DNA of 64,000 bases from Flavobacteriaceae bacterium (GCA_947446865.1 CANFHX010000001.1:1-64000), one strand, 5' to 3'; shown: positions 16,591-25,966, numbered from the stretch's first letter. Made by a program: numbers and translations. Notes: generated by a model not told the origin, from the letters alone.

Positions 16591-18216
16591 ATGAAGTTTA
16601 AATTAGTATTTCTATTATTATTCACATCAACACTTTTTGCCCAAAAAGTCACGACTTCTATTGACACGACTCGAAATAAAATTGGAGCCGAGTTCAAGAT
16701 AACCCTGAAAGCATCGGTTACGAATAAAGACAAAGTGGTTTTTCCGAAAGCAAAAAACTTTGGTGCTCTAGAAGTAATAAACTCCTATACAATCGATACG
16801 GTAAAAACCAACGATAGATGGGAGTTAATTAAGAAATACGGGGTAACCCAATTCGATTCTGGCAAATTTACTATTCCTAGAATTGCCATATTAATCAATG
16901 GGAAACCAACCTTTTCGGATAGTTTGAAAGTGGAGGTTTTCAATGTAAAAGTGGATACTTTAAAGCAAAAAATGTACGATGTTAAAGACGTTGCACAAGT
17001 AGAAACTTCCGGCAATTGGTGGAAATATCTATTAGGAATTTTACTTTTAGTAGGCATCGGAGCCTTGGCGTATTGGTTAATTAAAAAATACCAAAACCGT
17101 CCAAAAGAAGAAGAACCAGTTTACACTTCGCCAATTGAAAAAGCAACTTCACTATTACAACTACTAGAAACGAAAGAACTTTGGCAAAAGGGAGAAGTGA
17201 AATCTTATTATTCGGAACTTACCAATATCGCTCGAAATTATATAGAAGAAGAAATTGAAATTCCAGCAATGGAAAGCACTACTTCCGAACTTATTGCAGG
17301 TTTGCGAAGAGTAGCAAATCAAAAGAAACTGAAACTTTCTGCAGCAACACTTGAGAATCTAGAAAAGGTTTTGATGCAAGCCGATTTAGTAAAATTTGCA
17401 AAAGTAAAACCATTAGATTTTGAAATTGAAGAAGATAAAAAACGTATTTCTAGTTCTATAGTTACCATTCACAAAGCCATTCCAACGGTGGTGGAACAAA
17501 ACGATGAATTGGAAGCATGGAACGAACAACAGCGTGAATTGGCTAGAATTCATAAGTTAAAAAAACAAAAGCAAGTTCGGATTATTACCACAATCGGAAT
17601 TGTAATCACCGTAGTATTACTGTCGTTGTTGGCTTTAATTTATTTTAAAGGATGGGATTATGTAAAAGATAATTTTATTGGTCATCCTACAAAAGAATTG
17701 GCGGAAGGCGAATGGGTGTTTAGCGAATACGGAAATCCAGGAGTAAAAATTGAAACGCCTAAAGTTTTGAAACGAATGGATGCTACAAAAATCCTTCCTA
17801 AAGATGCTTATGCCGTTTTGAAAGAAATGCAAATGTTTGGCTACGGAAGTATGATGGAATCCTTTAATATAGTAGTTTCCACAGTAAAATATAAAACGGA
17901 AACGGAGGTAAATTTTGACACCGTTTTAGAAGGAAATACCAAATCTTGGGAAGCAATGGGTGGTCAAAATATCATCTTCAAACAAGAAGATTTCAACACT
18001 GTAAAAGGCATTACCGGAGTTAAAGCCTATGGCACAATGGTGATGTTGGATAAAATCCAAAATAAAAGTCAGAAATTGTATTACGAAATTTTGTTGTTCA
18101 AACAAGATGGAGGATTACAGGAAATAGTGATTTCCTATAAAGAAGGAGATGAGTATGGGAAAAAGATTTTGGAGCGAATTATCAATTCGGTGGAACTTAA
18201 AAACGACAAGGAATAA
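16591..18216 (+). CDS. BatD-like N-terminus membrane protein of the bat operon
   Basis: A 541-aa envelope protein between the DUF58 gene and batA. It has a signal peptide (MKFKLVFLLLFTSTLFAQ), then a short BatD-like beta domain (residues about 19-140). A membrane segment follows near 146-166 (YLLGILLLVGIGALAYWLI). Next is a helical cytoplasmic region resembling DUF4381-type proteins (LLETKELWQKGEVKSYYSEL, NYIEEEI), and a second membrane helix near 330-350. The last 190 residues have no family I can name. Its stop overlaps the batA start by one base (TAATG), showing tight coupling. This position is commonly occupied by such a gene in Flavobacteriia; the role may be to anchor the MoxR/VWA complex. 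Confidence 0.75.
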   Translation: MKFKLVFLLLFTSTLFAQKVTTSIDTTRNKIGAEFKITLKASVTNKDKVVFPKAKNFGALEVINSYTIDTVKTNDRWELIKKYGVTQFDSGKFTIPRIAILINGKPTFSDSLKVEVFNVKVDTLKQKMYDVKDVAQVETSGNWWKYLLGILLLVGIGALAYWLIKKYQNRPKEEEPVYTSPIEKATSLLQLLETKELWQKGEVKSYYSELTNIARNYIEEEIEIPAMESTTSELIAGLRRVANQKKLKLSAATLENLEKVLMQADLVKFAKVKPLDFEIEEDKKRISSSIVTIHKAIPTVVEQNDELEAWNEQQRELARIHKLKKQKQVRIITTIGIVITVVLLSLLALIYFKGWDYVKDNFIGHPTKELAEGEWVFSEYGNPGVKIETPKVLKRMDATKILPKDAYAVLKEMQMFGYGSMMESFNIVVSTVKYKTETEVNFDTVLEGNTKSWEAMGGQNIIFKQEDFNTVKGITGVKAYGTMVMLDKIQNKSQKLYYEILLFKQDGGLQEIVISYKEGDEYGKKILERIINSVELKNDKE

Positions 18217-19220
18217 TGGATAAAGTAACTTTTTTAAATCCGGAATTTTTTTGGTTGTTTTTGACACTTCCATTTGCAATAGCATGGCTTTTCTTCAAAC
18301 GCAAGCAACAATCGGCAACCTTAAAAATAAGTTCGGTTAGCGGTTTTAAAACCTCCAAATCGACTTTGGCAAAATTAAAACCTTATTTAAATATTTTAAG
18401 AATTGCGGCTTTAAGTTCTTTGATAATTGCCTTAGCGCGACCAAGAACGGTGGATATTAGCAACCAAACTAAAACCACCAAAGGAATTGATATTGTAATG
18501 GCAATCGACCTTTCTAGTAGTATGTTGGCCAAAGATTTACGACCAAACCGAATGGAAGCCTTAAAGGAAGTGGCATCTAATTTTGTGGATGCTAGACCAA
18601 ATGATAGAATAGGCGTTGTAGTGTATGCTGCCGAATCCTATACAAAAACTCCCGTTACCAGCGATAAAGCCATAGTAAAGGAAGCCATTCGAGATATAAA
18701 ATACGACAATGTACTGCAAGACGGAACCGGAATTGGTATGGGATTGACTACGGCCGTAAACCGATTAAAAGATAGTAAAGCCAAAAGCAAGATTATCATT
18801 TTGCTTACCGATGGGGTAAATAATTCGGGATTTATTGAACCAGAAACTGCTTCGGAAATTGCAAAAGAATACGGCATTAAAGTATACACTATCGGAATAG
18901 GGACTAATGGTATGGCCGAATTTCCGTATGCATTTGCTCCTAACGGCAATGGATTTTTATACAAAATGATGCCTGTAGAGATTGATGAAAAATTAATGAA
19001 AACTATCGCTAGAAACACTGGCGGAAAATATTTTAGAGCCAATAGCAACAGCAAGTTAGAAAGTATTTATAATGAAATCAACAAATTAGAAACCACCGAA
19101 ATTGAAGAATTGAAATTCTACGATTACGATGAGAAATTCAGACCATTTGTGTGGATTGCAGGGATTTTATTGTTGCTAGAAATTTTATTAAGAAACACCA
19201 TTTTTAGGAGTTTTATATAG
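18216..19220 (+). CDS. batA: BatA, VWA-domain membrane protein
   Basis: A 334-aa inner-membrane protein. Two membrane segments near residues 8-28 and 55-78 are followed by a VWA domain (about 90-290) with an intact metal-ion-dependent adhesion site: DLSSS, the later Thr in VVYAAESYTKTPVTS, and LLTDGVNN. A third membrane helix lies near 310-328. In Bacteroides fragilis the bat genes were linked to aerotolerance, and VWA proteins work with MoxR. The start overlaps the previous stop by one base. A palindromic element separates it from batB. Confidence 0.9.
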   Translation: MDKVTFLNPEFFWLFLTLPFAIAWLFFKRKQQSATLKISSVSGFKTSKSTLAKLKPYLNILRIAALSSLIIALARPRTVDISNQTKTTKGIDIVMAIDLSSSMLAKDLRPNRMEALKEVASNFVDARPNDRIGVVVYAAESYTKTPVTSDKAIVKEAIRDIKYDNVLQDGTGIGMGLTTAVNRLKDSKAKSKIIILLTDGVNNSGFIEPETASEIAKEYGIKVYTIGIGTNGMAEFPYAFAPNGNGFLYKMMPVEIDEKLMKTIARNTGGKYFRANSNSKLESIYNEINKLETTEIEELKFYDYDEKFRPFVWIAGILLLLEILLRNTIFRSFI

Positions 19221-19228
19221 ACAAACTT

Positions 19229-19290
19229 GTCATTCTGACGAAGGAAGAATCTCATAAATTGGATTAGATTCTTCCTTCGTCAGAATGACA
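19229..19290. repeat. Interspersed palindrome, family A, copy 2, inside the bat operon
   Basis: TGTCATTCTGACGAAGGAAG plus AATCT (19229-19253) and its exact reverse complement (19266-19290) form a perfect 25-bp stem with a 12-base loop. It occupies nearly all of the 83 bases between batA and batB. It is the best-preserved copy in the window. Confidence 0.9.
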
Positions 19291-19303
19291 AAAAAGAAAA
19301 AAA

Positions 19304-20350
19304 ATGTACGAGTTAGAAGAAAAAGGGTATTTGTATCTGTTATTTGTTGTGCCACTATTGGTGCTACTATTTCTGTATGTACAATATTGGAAACGCAAAA
19401 AACAGGCAGCATTTGGCGATTTGGATTTGGTTAAAAAATTAAGTCCGGAGAAATCGTTGTTCAAGCCAACCTTGAAATTTGCACTGGTTTTATTGGGCTT
19501 GACCTTTTTAATTTTGGCATTGGTTAATCCAAAAATGGGAACCAAAATGGAAAAAGTAAAACGCCAAGGAATTGATATTGTTTTTGCCATTGACGTTTCT
19601 AAAAGTATGTTGGCCGAAGACGTTGCGCCCAACCGTTTAGAAAAAAGTAAGCAAATCGTTTCGCAATTAATCAACCAATTGGGAAGCGACAGAATAGGAA
19701 TTATTGCCTATTCGGGGAGTGCTTTTCCGGTATTGCCAATGACTTCCGATTATGCTGTGGCTAAGATGTTTTTGCAAACAATGAATCCTGGAATGATATC
19801 TTCCCAAGGGACTTCTATCGACCAAGCAATTGATTTGGCTGCCAATAATTTCTTTGACAAAAAAGACAAAACCAATAAGTTGTTAGTGATTATATCCGAT
19901 GGGGAAGACCATTCGGATAATGCGCAAAACGCTGCGGAAGACGCGCAAAAATTAGGATTAAAAATAATTACCGTGGGTGTTGGAACCGAAAATGGAGGTC
20001 CAATTCCATTAAAAAGAAATGGTGTTGTAGAAAGTTTTCAAAAAGACCAAGACAACCAAGTAGTGATTACCAAAAGGAATGCTTCCGTTTTGGCGGCTAT
20101 TGCCAAAAGCACTAAAGGGGGAGGTTATGTAGATGGAAATTCTACCAAAACCGTCTTGGATTACGTAAAAAAAGTATTGGATAACACCCAAAAAACCGAA
20201 TTTGAAGGTACGATGATGGCCGATTATAAATCGCAATTCCAATGGTTTTTAGGTTTTGGATTTTTCTGCTTGTTTTTGGATATTTTCTTAACAGAAAGAA
20301 AAACCAAATGGGTTCGAAAAATGAATTTGTTTAATGAAGAAAAAAAATAA
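19304..20350 (+). CDS. batB: BatB, VWA-domain membrane protein
   Basis: A 348-aa inner-membrane VWA protein, paralogous to BatA. Two N-terminal membrane segments (LYLLFVVPLLVLLFLYVQYW and FALVLLGLTFLILALVNP) precede the VWA domain. Its metal site is DVSKS, with a Thr in LPMTSDYAVAK and VIISDGEDHSD. A C-terminal membrane helix lies near residues 310-330 (FQWFLGFGFFCLFLDIFL). Like BatA it probably projects the VWA domain into the periplasm or along the membrane with BatC-E. The downstream gap contains a short degenerate hairpin (AGACACG with CGCGTCT, 20356-20375). Confidence 0.9.
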   Translation: MYELEEKGYLYLLFVVPLLVLLFLYVQYWKRKKQAAFGDLDLVKKLSPEKSLFKPTLKFALVLLGLTFLILALVNPKMGTKMEKVKRQGIDIVFAIDVSKSMLAEDVAPNRLEKSKQIVSQLINQLGSDRIGIIAYSGSAFPVLPMTSDYAVAKMFLQTMNPGMISSQGTSIDQAIDLAANNFFDKKDKTNKLLVIISDGEDHSDNAQNAAEDAQKLGLKIITVGVGTENGGPIPLKRNGVVESFQKDQDNQVVITKRNASVLAAIAKSTKGGGYVDGNSTKTVLDYVKKVLDNTQKTEFEGTMMADYKSQFQWFLGFGFFCLFLDIFLTERKTKWVRKMNLFNEEKK

Positions 20351-20392
20351 TTCGTAGAGACACGATTCATCGCGTCTAGAATAAAATATAAA

Positions 20393-21163
20393 ATGAAAAA
20401 ATTTATAACCTATTGTTTAATTCTAATTTCTTTTGTGGTTAAAGCCCAAGAGAAGGATGAATTTTTGCCACAAGGCAATGAAAAATTTGCCGATAAAAAC
20501 TACGCCGATGCGGAGGCAGATTACCGTTTATCGCAAGCCAAGTTCAAAAAGAAATCTATTGCTTCCTATAATTTAGGAACTACCATTTACAAACAAAACC
20601 AACCTGCCGAGGCGAAATACCAATTTGAAAAAGCAATAAAAGACGCCAAAACCAAACCTGAGAAACACCAGGCGTACCACAATATTGGGAATTCTATGAT
20701 GAAAGAAAAGGATTACACCAATGCTATAGAAGCCTATAAAAATGCCTTACGAAACGATCCTTCCGATGAGGAAACGCGTTACAATTATGCTTTAGCAAAA
20801 AAAATGCTGAAAGATAATCCACCACCAAAAGACAAAAACAAGGATAAAGACAAGGACAAAAATAAGGATAAGAACAAAGACAAGGATAAAAAGGACGATA
20901 AGAAAGATCCTAACAAAGATAAAAAAGACGACAAAAAAGATAAAGGCGACAACAAAGACAAGGATAAAAAAGACGGCAACGACAAAAAAGATAAGCAAGA
21001 CAAAGGCGATGGTGATAAACAACAACCCAAACCAAGTGGAGCATCTAAACAACGAATTGACAATCTTTTGGATGCGGTGAACAATGAAGAGAAAAAAGTG
21101 CAACAAAAGGTAAACGCTCAAAAAGTGCAAGCCAATCCTAAAAAACCAGAGAAAGACTGGTAA
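20393..21163 (+). CDS. batC: BatC, TPR protein with Lys/Asp-rich tail
   Basis: A 256-aa exported protein with signal peptide MKKFITYCLILISFVVKAQ and three to four tetratricopeptide repeats (residues about 25-135, for example AYHNIGNSMMKEKDYTNAIE). From about residue 140 to 210 it is almost only Lys, Asp, Asn and Gly in KDKDKNKDK-type runs, followed by a short helical tail. The run is encoded by AT-rich GATAAAAA/GACAAA repeats, so its length may vary between strains. BatC proteins are expected to form protein-protein contacts in the Bat complex. The low-complexity part creates long false ORFs on the opposite strand. Confidence 0.88.
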   Translation: MKKFITYCLILISFVVKAQEKDEFLPQGNEKFADKNYADAEADYRLSQAKFKKKSIASYNLGTTIYKQNQPAEAKYQFEKAIKDAKTKPEKHQAYHNIGNSMMKEKDYTNAIEAYKNALRNDPSDEETRYNYALAKKMLKDNPPPKDKNKDKDKDKNKDKNKDKDKKDDKKDPNKDKKDDKKDKGDNKDKDKKDGNDKKDKQDKGDGDKQQPKPSGASKQRIDNLLDAVNNEEKKVQQKVNAQKVQANPKKPEKDW

Positions 21164-21196
21164 TTAATTACGAATAAAAAATTACGAATTACAAAA

Positions 21197-22960
21197 ATGA
21201 AACGATATTTAATCTTATTATTAATAGCCACCAACTCCCTGTTTGCTCAAGTAAAATTTGAAGCCAACGTGAGTAAAAATACCTTGGGATTAAATGAACG
21301 AGTGCGTATCGAATTTTCTATGAACGAAGATGGCGATAACTTTGTGCCACCCAATTTTGAAGCTTCTGGTTTTAGAGTGGTAGGTGGGCCAAGCCAATCC
21401 ATTAGCCAATCTTGGATTAATGGTAGAAGTACCTTTCAAAAATCATACACCTATATTTTATTGCCTTTGCAGAAAGGAAATTTGGTTATTCGTCAAGCAA
21501 TAATTGAAATTAATGGGCAAATTTACAAGACATTGCCTATTAAAATCAATGTTACCAATGCAGTGCAACAGCCTAATGATCCAAACGAGCCAGCAGCAGT
21601 AAAGGCGGATGATAATCTGTATTTGGTTGCCGACATTTCTAAAACCAATCCCTATGTAAACGAACCCATTACGGTGGTTTACAAATTGTATTTTAGTTTC
21701 AACATCGGAATTACCAATTGGCGCGAATTGAACAAGCCTAAATACAACGATTTTTGGAGTCAGAATATCGACATCAAACAATTAGTTGCCGAAGAAGGAA
21801 TGTTTAAAGGCCAACGCTACCGCTATGTTGTATTACGAAAAACCGTGCTTTATCCACAAAAATCAGGCAAACTAGAAATTGAACCTCTTTCTTTAGATAT
21901 TGATTGCCAAGTTCCAAAGGGGAGACCAAACTTTTTTGGGCAAGTGCAATTGGTAGACGATAGCAAACGCGTTTCTGCAGGAAGTAATGTAATTAACGTA
22001 AAAGCCTTGCCTGAAGCAGGAAAACCAGAAGGTTTTTCGGGTGCAGTAGGGAGATTTAACTTCAAAGTTACGCCTTCTAGAACCGGATTAAAATTTGGAG
22101 AATCTCTTGATTTGGATGTTTCCGTTACCGGAACTGGGAATCTAAAATTATTTAGTTTGCCAAAACCAGTTGTTCCTTCTACTTTAGAAATGTACGACCC
22201 GCAACATAGTGAAAATGTAACCACTCCACTTTCTGGAATGACCGGAAGCATTGCCGATAAATACACTATAATTCCGCAATCGAAAGGGAATTTTCCAATA
22301 AAATCCATGCGTTTCACCTATTTTGATTTAGGTACTAGAAGTTATAAAACCATCACTTCTCCCGAAATCGTGTTGAATGTTTTAGACGGCCCAGGAATTG
22401 CTAATTCAGGTACAACTACACCTTCTGGAACTTCCAAAGTGGCAGTTACCGCCAACAAAGCATTTGCCTATATCAAACAAAAAACCACTTTGAAACCTAT
22501 GCAATCGGAGGATTTCTTAGGTTCGGGAATGTTTTATACTTTAATTATTTTGCCTTTTTTAGGGATTCCGGCATTAATTCTTTTTAGAAAAAGAAAAGAA
22601 GCAGAAGATGCCGATGTGGTTGGAAATAAAAAACGAAAAACCAATGCGTTGGCCAAGAAATATCTATCGGAAGCTCAAAAACAAATCCAACACAAAGAGC
22701 CATTTTATATTGCTCTGGAAAAAGCAATGCACAATTTCTTGAAAGCCAAATTAAGCATCGAAACTTCGGAAATGAGTAAAGATAAAATATCGGAGATTTT
22801 GCTTACGCGAAATGCCGATGCCGCTACCGTAAAAGAATTTATCACCCTTACTGAAAGTTGCGAATTGGCTCGATACGCGCCTTCTACTAGCGTTGCCATT
22901 CAGCAAGATTACGATAAGGCAGTCGAAATTATATCCAGTTTAGAAAAGCAAATTTCTTAA
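21197..22960 (+). CDS. batD: BatD, oxygen-tolerance family membrane protein
   Basis: A 587-aa protein with signal peptide MKRYLILLLIATNSLFAQ, then repeated Ig-like beta domains typical of BatD (KFEANVSKNTLGLNERVRIE and a second unit near residues 270-400). A membrane helix lies near 450-470 (FYTLIILPFLGIPALILF) with a basic cytoplasmic tail of about 115 residues. The gene lies 33 bases after batC and 46 before batE. Length and order are standard for Flavobacteriia. A stable role in envelope stress or aerotolerance is proposed for the operon but the biochemical function of BatD is unknown. Confidence 0.9.
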   Translation: MKRYLILLLIATNSLFAQVKFEANVSKNTLGLNERVRIEFSMNEDGDNFVPPNFEASGFRVVGGPSQSISQSWINGRSTFQKSYTYILLPLQKGNLVIRQAIIEINGQIYKTLPIKINVTNAVQQPNDPNEPAAVKADDNLYLVADISKTNPYVNEPITVVYKLYFSFNIGITNWRELNKPKYNDFWSQNIDIKQLVAEEGMFKGQRYRYVVLRKTVLYPQKSGKLEIEPLSLDIDCQVPKGRPNFFGQVQLVDDSKRVSAGSNVINVKALPEAGKPEGFSGAVGRFNFKVTPSRTGLKFGESLDLDVSVTGTGNLKLFSLPKPVVPSTLEMYDPQHSENVTTPLSGMTGSIADKYTIIPQSKGNFPIKSMRFTYFDLGTRSYKTITSPEIVLNVLDGPGIANSGTTTPSGTSKVAVTANKAFAYIKQKTTLKPMQSEDFLGSGMFYTLIILPFLGIPALILFRKRKEAEDADVVGNKKRKTNALAKKYLSEAQKQIQHKEPFYIALEKAMHNFLKAKLSIETSEMSKDKISEILLTRNADAATVKEFITLTESCELARYAPSTSVAIQQDYDKAVEIISSLEKQIS

Positions 22961-23006
22961 ACAAAAGATAAAACGTAATACATCTTAATTATTTAATGGT
23001 TTAAAA

Positions 23007-23747
23007 ATGAACAAATATTTCTATATATTAATTTTAATTTTTCAAATTTCTTTTGCACAAACTGCTTTTGAAAAAGGAAATCAATTATATCAAAAAGAAA
23101 ACTACACCGAAGCCATCCACAATTACGAAAGTGTTCTTGCTTCCGGAAAACATTCTGCCGATTTGTATTTTAATCTCGGAAACTGCTATTATAAATTGCA
23201 TAAAGTAGCCCCAGCAGTTTACAATTACGAAAAGGCATTGCAACTAAATCCTAACGACGACGAAATAAAAACCAATCTCGATTTTGCACGCAAAATGACT
23301 ATTGACGACATAAAAGTCGTTCCTAAAGTTGGCTTTAGCAAATTGATGGAAGACTTTACTTCGAGTTATTATTACGATACTTGGGCTTGGATAGCAGTAG
23401 TTTTGGCATTTGTATTTTTAACCTTTTTTGCAGGATATTACTTATCGGGAACGGCCTTTAAAAAACGAATTTTCTTCTCTGGAATGTTTTTCATTTTCTT
23501 CGGAATTGTAATAAGTGTTTCCTCTGGAATTTACGAAAAAAACAAAATTTCCTCAGAGAAACCAGCAATTATTTTTGCAGAAACTGCTTCGGTGAAAGGA
23601 GAACCCAAAGCAACTAGCCCAGAAACTATCTTACTGCACGAAGGAACTAAAGTATATGTTTTAGAAAGCATCGCCAATTGGAAAAAAATCCAACTAACCG
23701 ATGAAACAACAGGTTGGATAAGTGAAGACGCTATAAAGGAATTGTAA
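23007..23747 (+). CDS. batE: BatE, TPR and SH3-like protein
   Basis: A 246-aa protein ending the operon. It has a signal peptide (MNKYFYILILIFQISFAQ), two to three TPRs (residues about 20-90, AIHNYESVLASGKHSADLYF and the next unit), two membrane helices near 125-145 and 155-172, and a bacterial SH3-like domain at about 185-246 (ETASVKGEPKA, HEGTKVYVLES, GWISEDAIKEL). The upstream gap carries a fragment of the CTTAATGGTTTAAAA repeat at 22986-23004. No clear terminator follows; 23748-23862 contains remnants of both palindrome families (TTCAGTAATC and TAGGAATCTCAG). Confidence 0.88.
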   Translation: MNKYFYILILIFQISFAQTAFEKGNQLYQKENYTEAIHNYESVLASGKHSADLYFNLGNCYYKLHKVAPAVYNYEKALQLNPNDDEIKTNLDFARKMTIDDIKVVPKVGFSKLMEDFTSSYYYDTWAWIAVVLAFVFLTFFAGYYLSGTAFKKRIFFSGMFFIFFGIVISVSSGIYEKNKISSEKPAIIFAETASVKGEPKATSPETILLHEGTKVYVLESIANWKKIQLTDETTGWISEDAIKEL

Positions 23748-23862
23748 GAGAGTTCAGTAATCAAAAGGCAGTGTGCGTCTCATTTTGTAGGAATCTCAGT
23801 TTTTATTTCCAAGCCAATCACTATTTATATATTACTTTTACTAGTTACTAAATACTCAATCT

Positions 23863-24453
23863 ATGAAAATCGGACTCTATTTCGGAACGTTTAATCCCAT
23901 TCATGTGGGCCACCTGATTATTGCTAATCATCTGGCGGAATATTCTGATTTGGAACAGATTTGGATGGTGGTTACACCACACAATCCGCACAAACAAAAA
24001 AATACTTTGCTGGACGATTACCAACGTTTGCATTTGGTGCGATTGGCAACCGAAGAGTATTCTAAAATTAAACCTTCGGATATTGAATTCAAATTACCAC
24101 AGCCCAATTATACTGTAAATACGTTAGCACATTTAAAAGATAATTATCCGCAGCACGAATTTTCCTTAATTATGGGCGAAGACAACTTGAAGTCGCTGCA
24201 CAAATGGAAAAACTACGAATATATTTTAGAAAATCACGATATTTATATTTACCCTAGAGTATCTGAAGCGATAGAAAATGAAGCAGGTTCGGTGTTGCAA
24301 TCGCATCCTAGAATTCATAAAGTTGATGCACCTATTGTAGAAATATCTTCTACTTTTATTCGGGAAAACATTAAAAACAAAAAAAATATTCGACCCTTAT
24401 TGTCCGAAAAAGTTTGGGAATATGTAGATCACAATAATTTTTATAAGAAATAA
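23863..24453 (+). CDS. nadD: Nicotinate-nucleotide adenylyltransferase
   Basis: A 196-aa cytoplasmic enzyme that joins nicotinate mononucleotide and ATP to form deamido-NAD (EC 2.7.7.18), an essential NAD synthesis step. The nucleotidyl-transferase signature is GTFNPIHVGH (residues about 8-17), with the ATP-binding ISSTFIREN motif near the end. Substrate segments WMVVTPHNPHK and IMGEDNL are normal. Length matches the family. It follows the bat operon after 115 bases and precedes the iron alcohol dehydrogenase. Its usual partner gmk is not beside it in the window. Confidence 0.95.
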   Translation: MKIGLYFGTFNPIHVGHLIIANHLAEYSDLEQIWMVVTPHNPHKQKNTLLDDYQRLHLVRLATEEYSKIKPSDIEFKLPQPNYTVNTLAHLKDNYPQHEFSLIMGEDNLKSLHKWKNYEYILENHDIYIYPRVSEAIENEAGSVLQSHPRIHKVDAPIVEISSTFIRENIKNKKNIRPLLSEKVWEYVDHNNFYKK

Positions 24454-24473
24454 ACTTAACATTCCTTTACCAC

Positions 24474-24501
24474 TTGTTCTTCCAAACCTTTTGTAGTTTT
24501 G
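24474..24501 (+). promoter_or_regulatory. Promoter for the iron alcohol dehydrogenase
   Basis: TTG at 24474-24476 and TAGTTTTG at 24494-24501 lie 17 bases apart, a full -33/-7 match. The start codon is 19 bases beyond. Confidence 0.55.
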
Positions 24502-24519
24502 TAATCTAACAAAATCAAA

Positions 24520-25686
24520 ATGAACAACTTCGAATTGTACAATCCTGTCAATTATATTTTTGGCAAAGGACAAACAGAAAAACTAACTACTTTAGTACTA
24601 AAAGACGCCAAAATTTTAGTGGCATATGGTGGCGGAAGTATCTTTAAAAATGGTGTTTACGACCAAGTTAAAACTGCTTTAATAGGTTTTGATTTTATTG
24701 AATTTGGTGGTATCGAACCTAACCCAAGATTTGAAACCTTGATGAAAGCGGTTCAGATTATTCGCGAACAAAAAATCACTTTTATTCTAGCCGTTGGTGG
24801 CGGAAGCGTTATTGATGGCGTGAAATTTATTTCGGCTGCCGTTAATTTTGAAGGAGAAGAATCGGATATTCTAACCAAACGAATTCTTTTCACCGATTTA
24901 TCTAAAGTTATTCCGTTTGGAACGGTATTAACGTTACCTGCAACTGGATCCGAAATGAACTCGGGAGCGGTGGTAACTATTGGAGCCACTCAAGAAAAAC
25001 TTACCCTTGGCGGAAGTGCTTTGTTTCCGAAATTCTCAATTGTTGATCCAACCGTGATTGTTTCTTTACCAAAAAGACAGTTGCAAAATGGTGTGGTAGA
25101 TGCCTTTACCCACGTTCTGGAACAATACATGACCTACAAGCACGATGCCTTATTGCAAGACCGATTAGCAGAAAGCATTTTGCAAACCTTAATTGAAGTT
25201 GGACCAAGTGTGGTAGAAAACCCTTCGGATTATAAATTGGCTTCCAATTTTGTTTGGAGCGCTACCATGGCGTTAAACGGATTGATTCAAAAAGGAGTCC
25301 CGAGTGATTGGGCAACTCACATGATAGGTCACGAATTGACAGCTTTGTACGAAATTGACCATGCGAGAACTTTGGCAATTATAGGACCAAACCTATATAA
25401 AGTAATGTTTGAAACTAAAAAAGAAAAACTAGCACAATACGGACAACGCGTTTGGAACCTTACAGGAGATTCAACAGATGCTATTGCGCACCAAGCCATT
25501 GAAAAAACGGTCGAATTTTTCCATACTATGGGAATGAAAACCAAGTTATCTGAAAACACAGAAAAGTATAAAGAAACCGCCGATTTCATTGTAAATCGTT
25601 TTGAAGAAAGAGGATGGTTAGCAATGGGCGAAAAACAAAACATCACTTTAGAAAAAGTAAGAGAAATTGTGGAGATGAGTTACTAA
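24520..25686 (+). CDS. yqhD: Iron-containing alcohol dehydrogenase, YqhD-like
   Basis: A 388-aa NADPH-dependent alcohol/aldehyde oxidoreductase of the iron-containing group III family. The cofactor loops are VGGGSVIDGVKF and LPATGSEMNSG. The metal ligands are Asp and His in VVDAFTHVLEQY, then His in HMIGHELTAL and His in EIDHARTLAI. YqhD-type enzymes reduce toxic aldehydes such as those from lipid peroxidation. It is a single gene with its own promoter and a strong terminator. The substrate here is not defined; the symbol follows similarity only. Confidence 0.88.
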   Translation: MNNFELYNPVNYIFGKGQTEKLTTLVLKDAKILVAYGGGSIFKNGVYDQVKTALIGFDFIEFGGIEPNPRFETLMKAVQIIREQKITFILAVGGGSVIDGVKFISAAVNFEGEESDILTKRILFTDLSKVIPFGTVLTLPATGSEMNSGAVVTIGATQEKLTLGGSALFPKFSIVDPTVIVSLPKRQLQNGVVDAFTHVLEQYMTYKHDALLQDRLAESILQTLIEVGPSVVENPSDYKLASNFVWSATMALNGLIQKGVPSDWATHMIGHELTALYEIDHARTLAIIGPNLYKVMFETKKEKLAQYGQRVWNLTGDSTDAIAHQAIEKTVEFFHTMGMKTKLSENTEKYKETADFIVNRFEERGWLAMGEKQNITLEKVREIVEMSY

Positions 25687-25748
25687 TACTAAGACTTTGT
25701 CCTCCCTAGTGTAGTTGTGGGAGTTAAATAATATCCAATTTAAATAAA

Positions 25749-25786
25749 AAAAGGCGTTCAAGAAATTATTTCTGGAACGCCTTTTT
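25749..25786 (+). terminator. Terminator after the alcohol dehydrogenase
   Basis: AAAAGGCGTTC (25749-25759) pairs with GAACGCCTTTTT (25775-25786), with an inner AGAAAT/ATTTCT pairing that extends the stem. The rest of the 300-base gap to gpsA holds a second small hairpin (AGAAAGAT at 25812 with ATCTTTCT at 25829) and the gpsA promoter. Confidence 0.85.
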
Positions 25787-25934
25787 AAAACAAATGTATT
25801 AAACCCCTTTTAGAAAGATAATCTAACAATCTTTCTGTAATAATAACGAACAATACTTTTTGTTATTGTGTTGATTGTCATAAATTTAAGTTAAAATGAT
25901 TTTGTCCTAATATTACATTAAGAACCCACTCGCT

Positions 25935-25966
25935 TTTGGGAATGCCATAAAAAAAGAGTATTTTTG
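25935..25966 (+). promoter_or_regulatory. Promoter for gpsA
   Basis: TTTG (25935-25938) and TATTTTTG (25959-25966) are 20 bases apart, an exact fit to the Bacteroidota primary-sigma pattern. The ATG is 20 bases downstream. Confidence 0.65.

Noticed and set aside
20785..21130. Long minus-strand frames rich in Leu/Ser/Phe opposite batC
   Set aside because: They are mirror images of the Lys/Asp tract of batC and have no promoter or conserved start.
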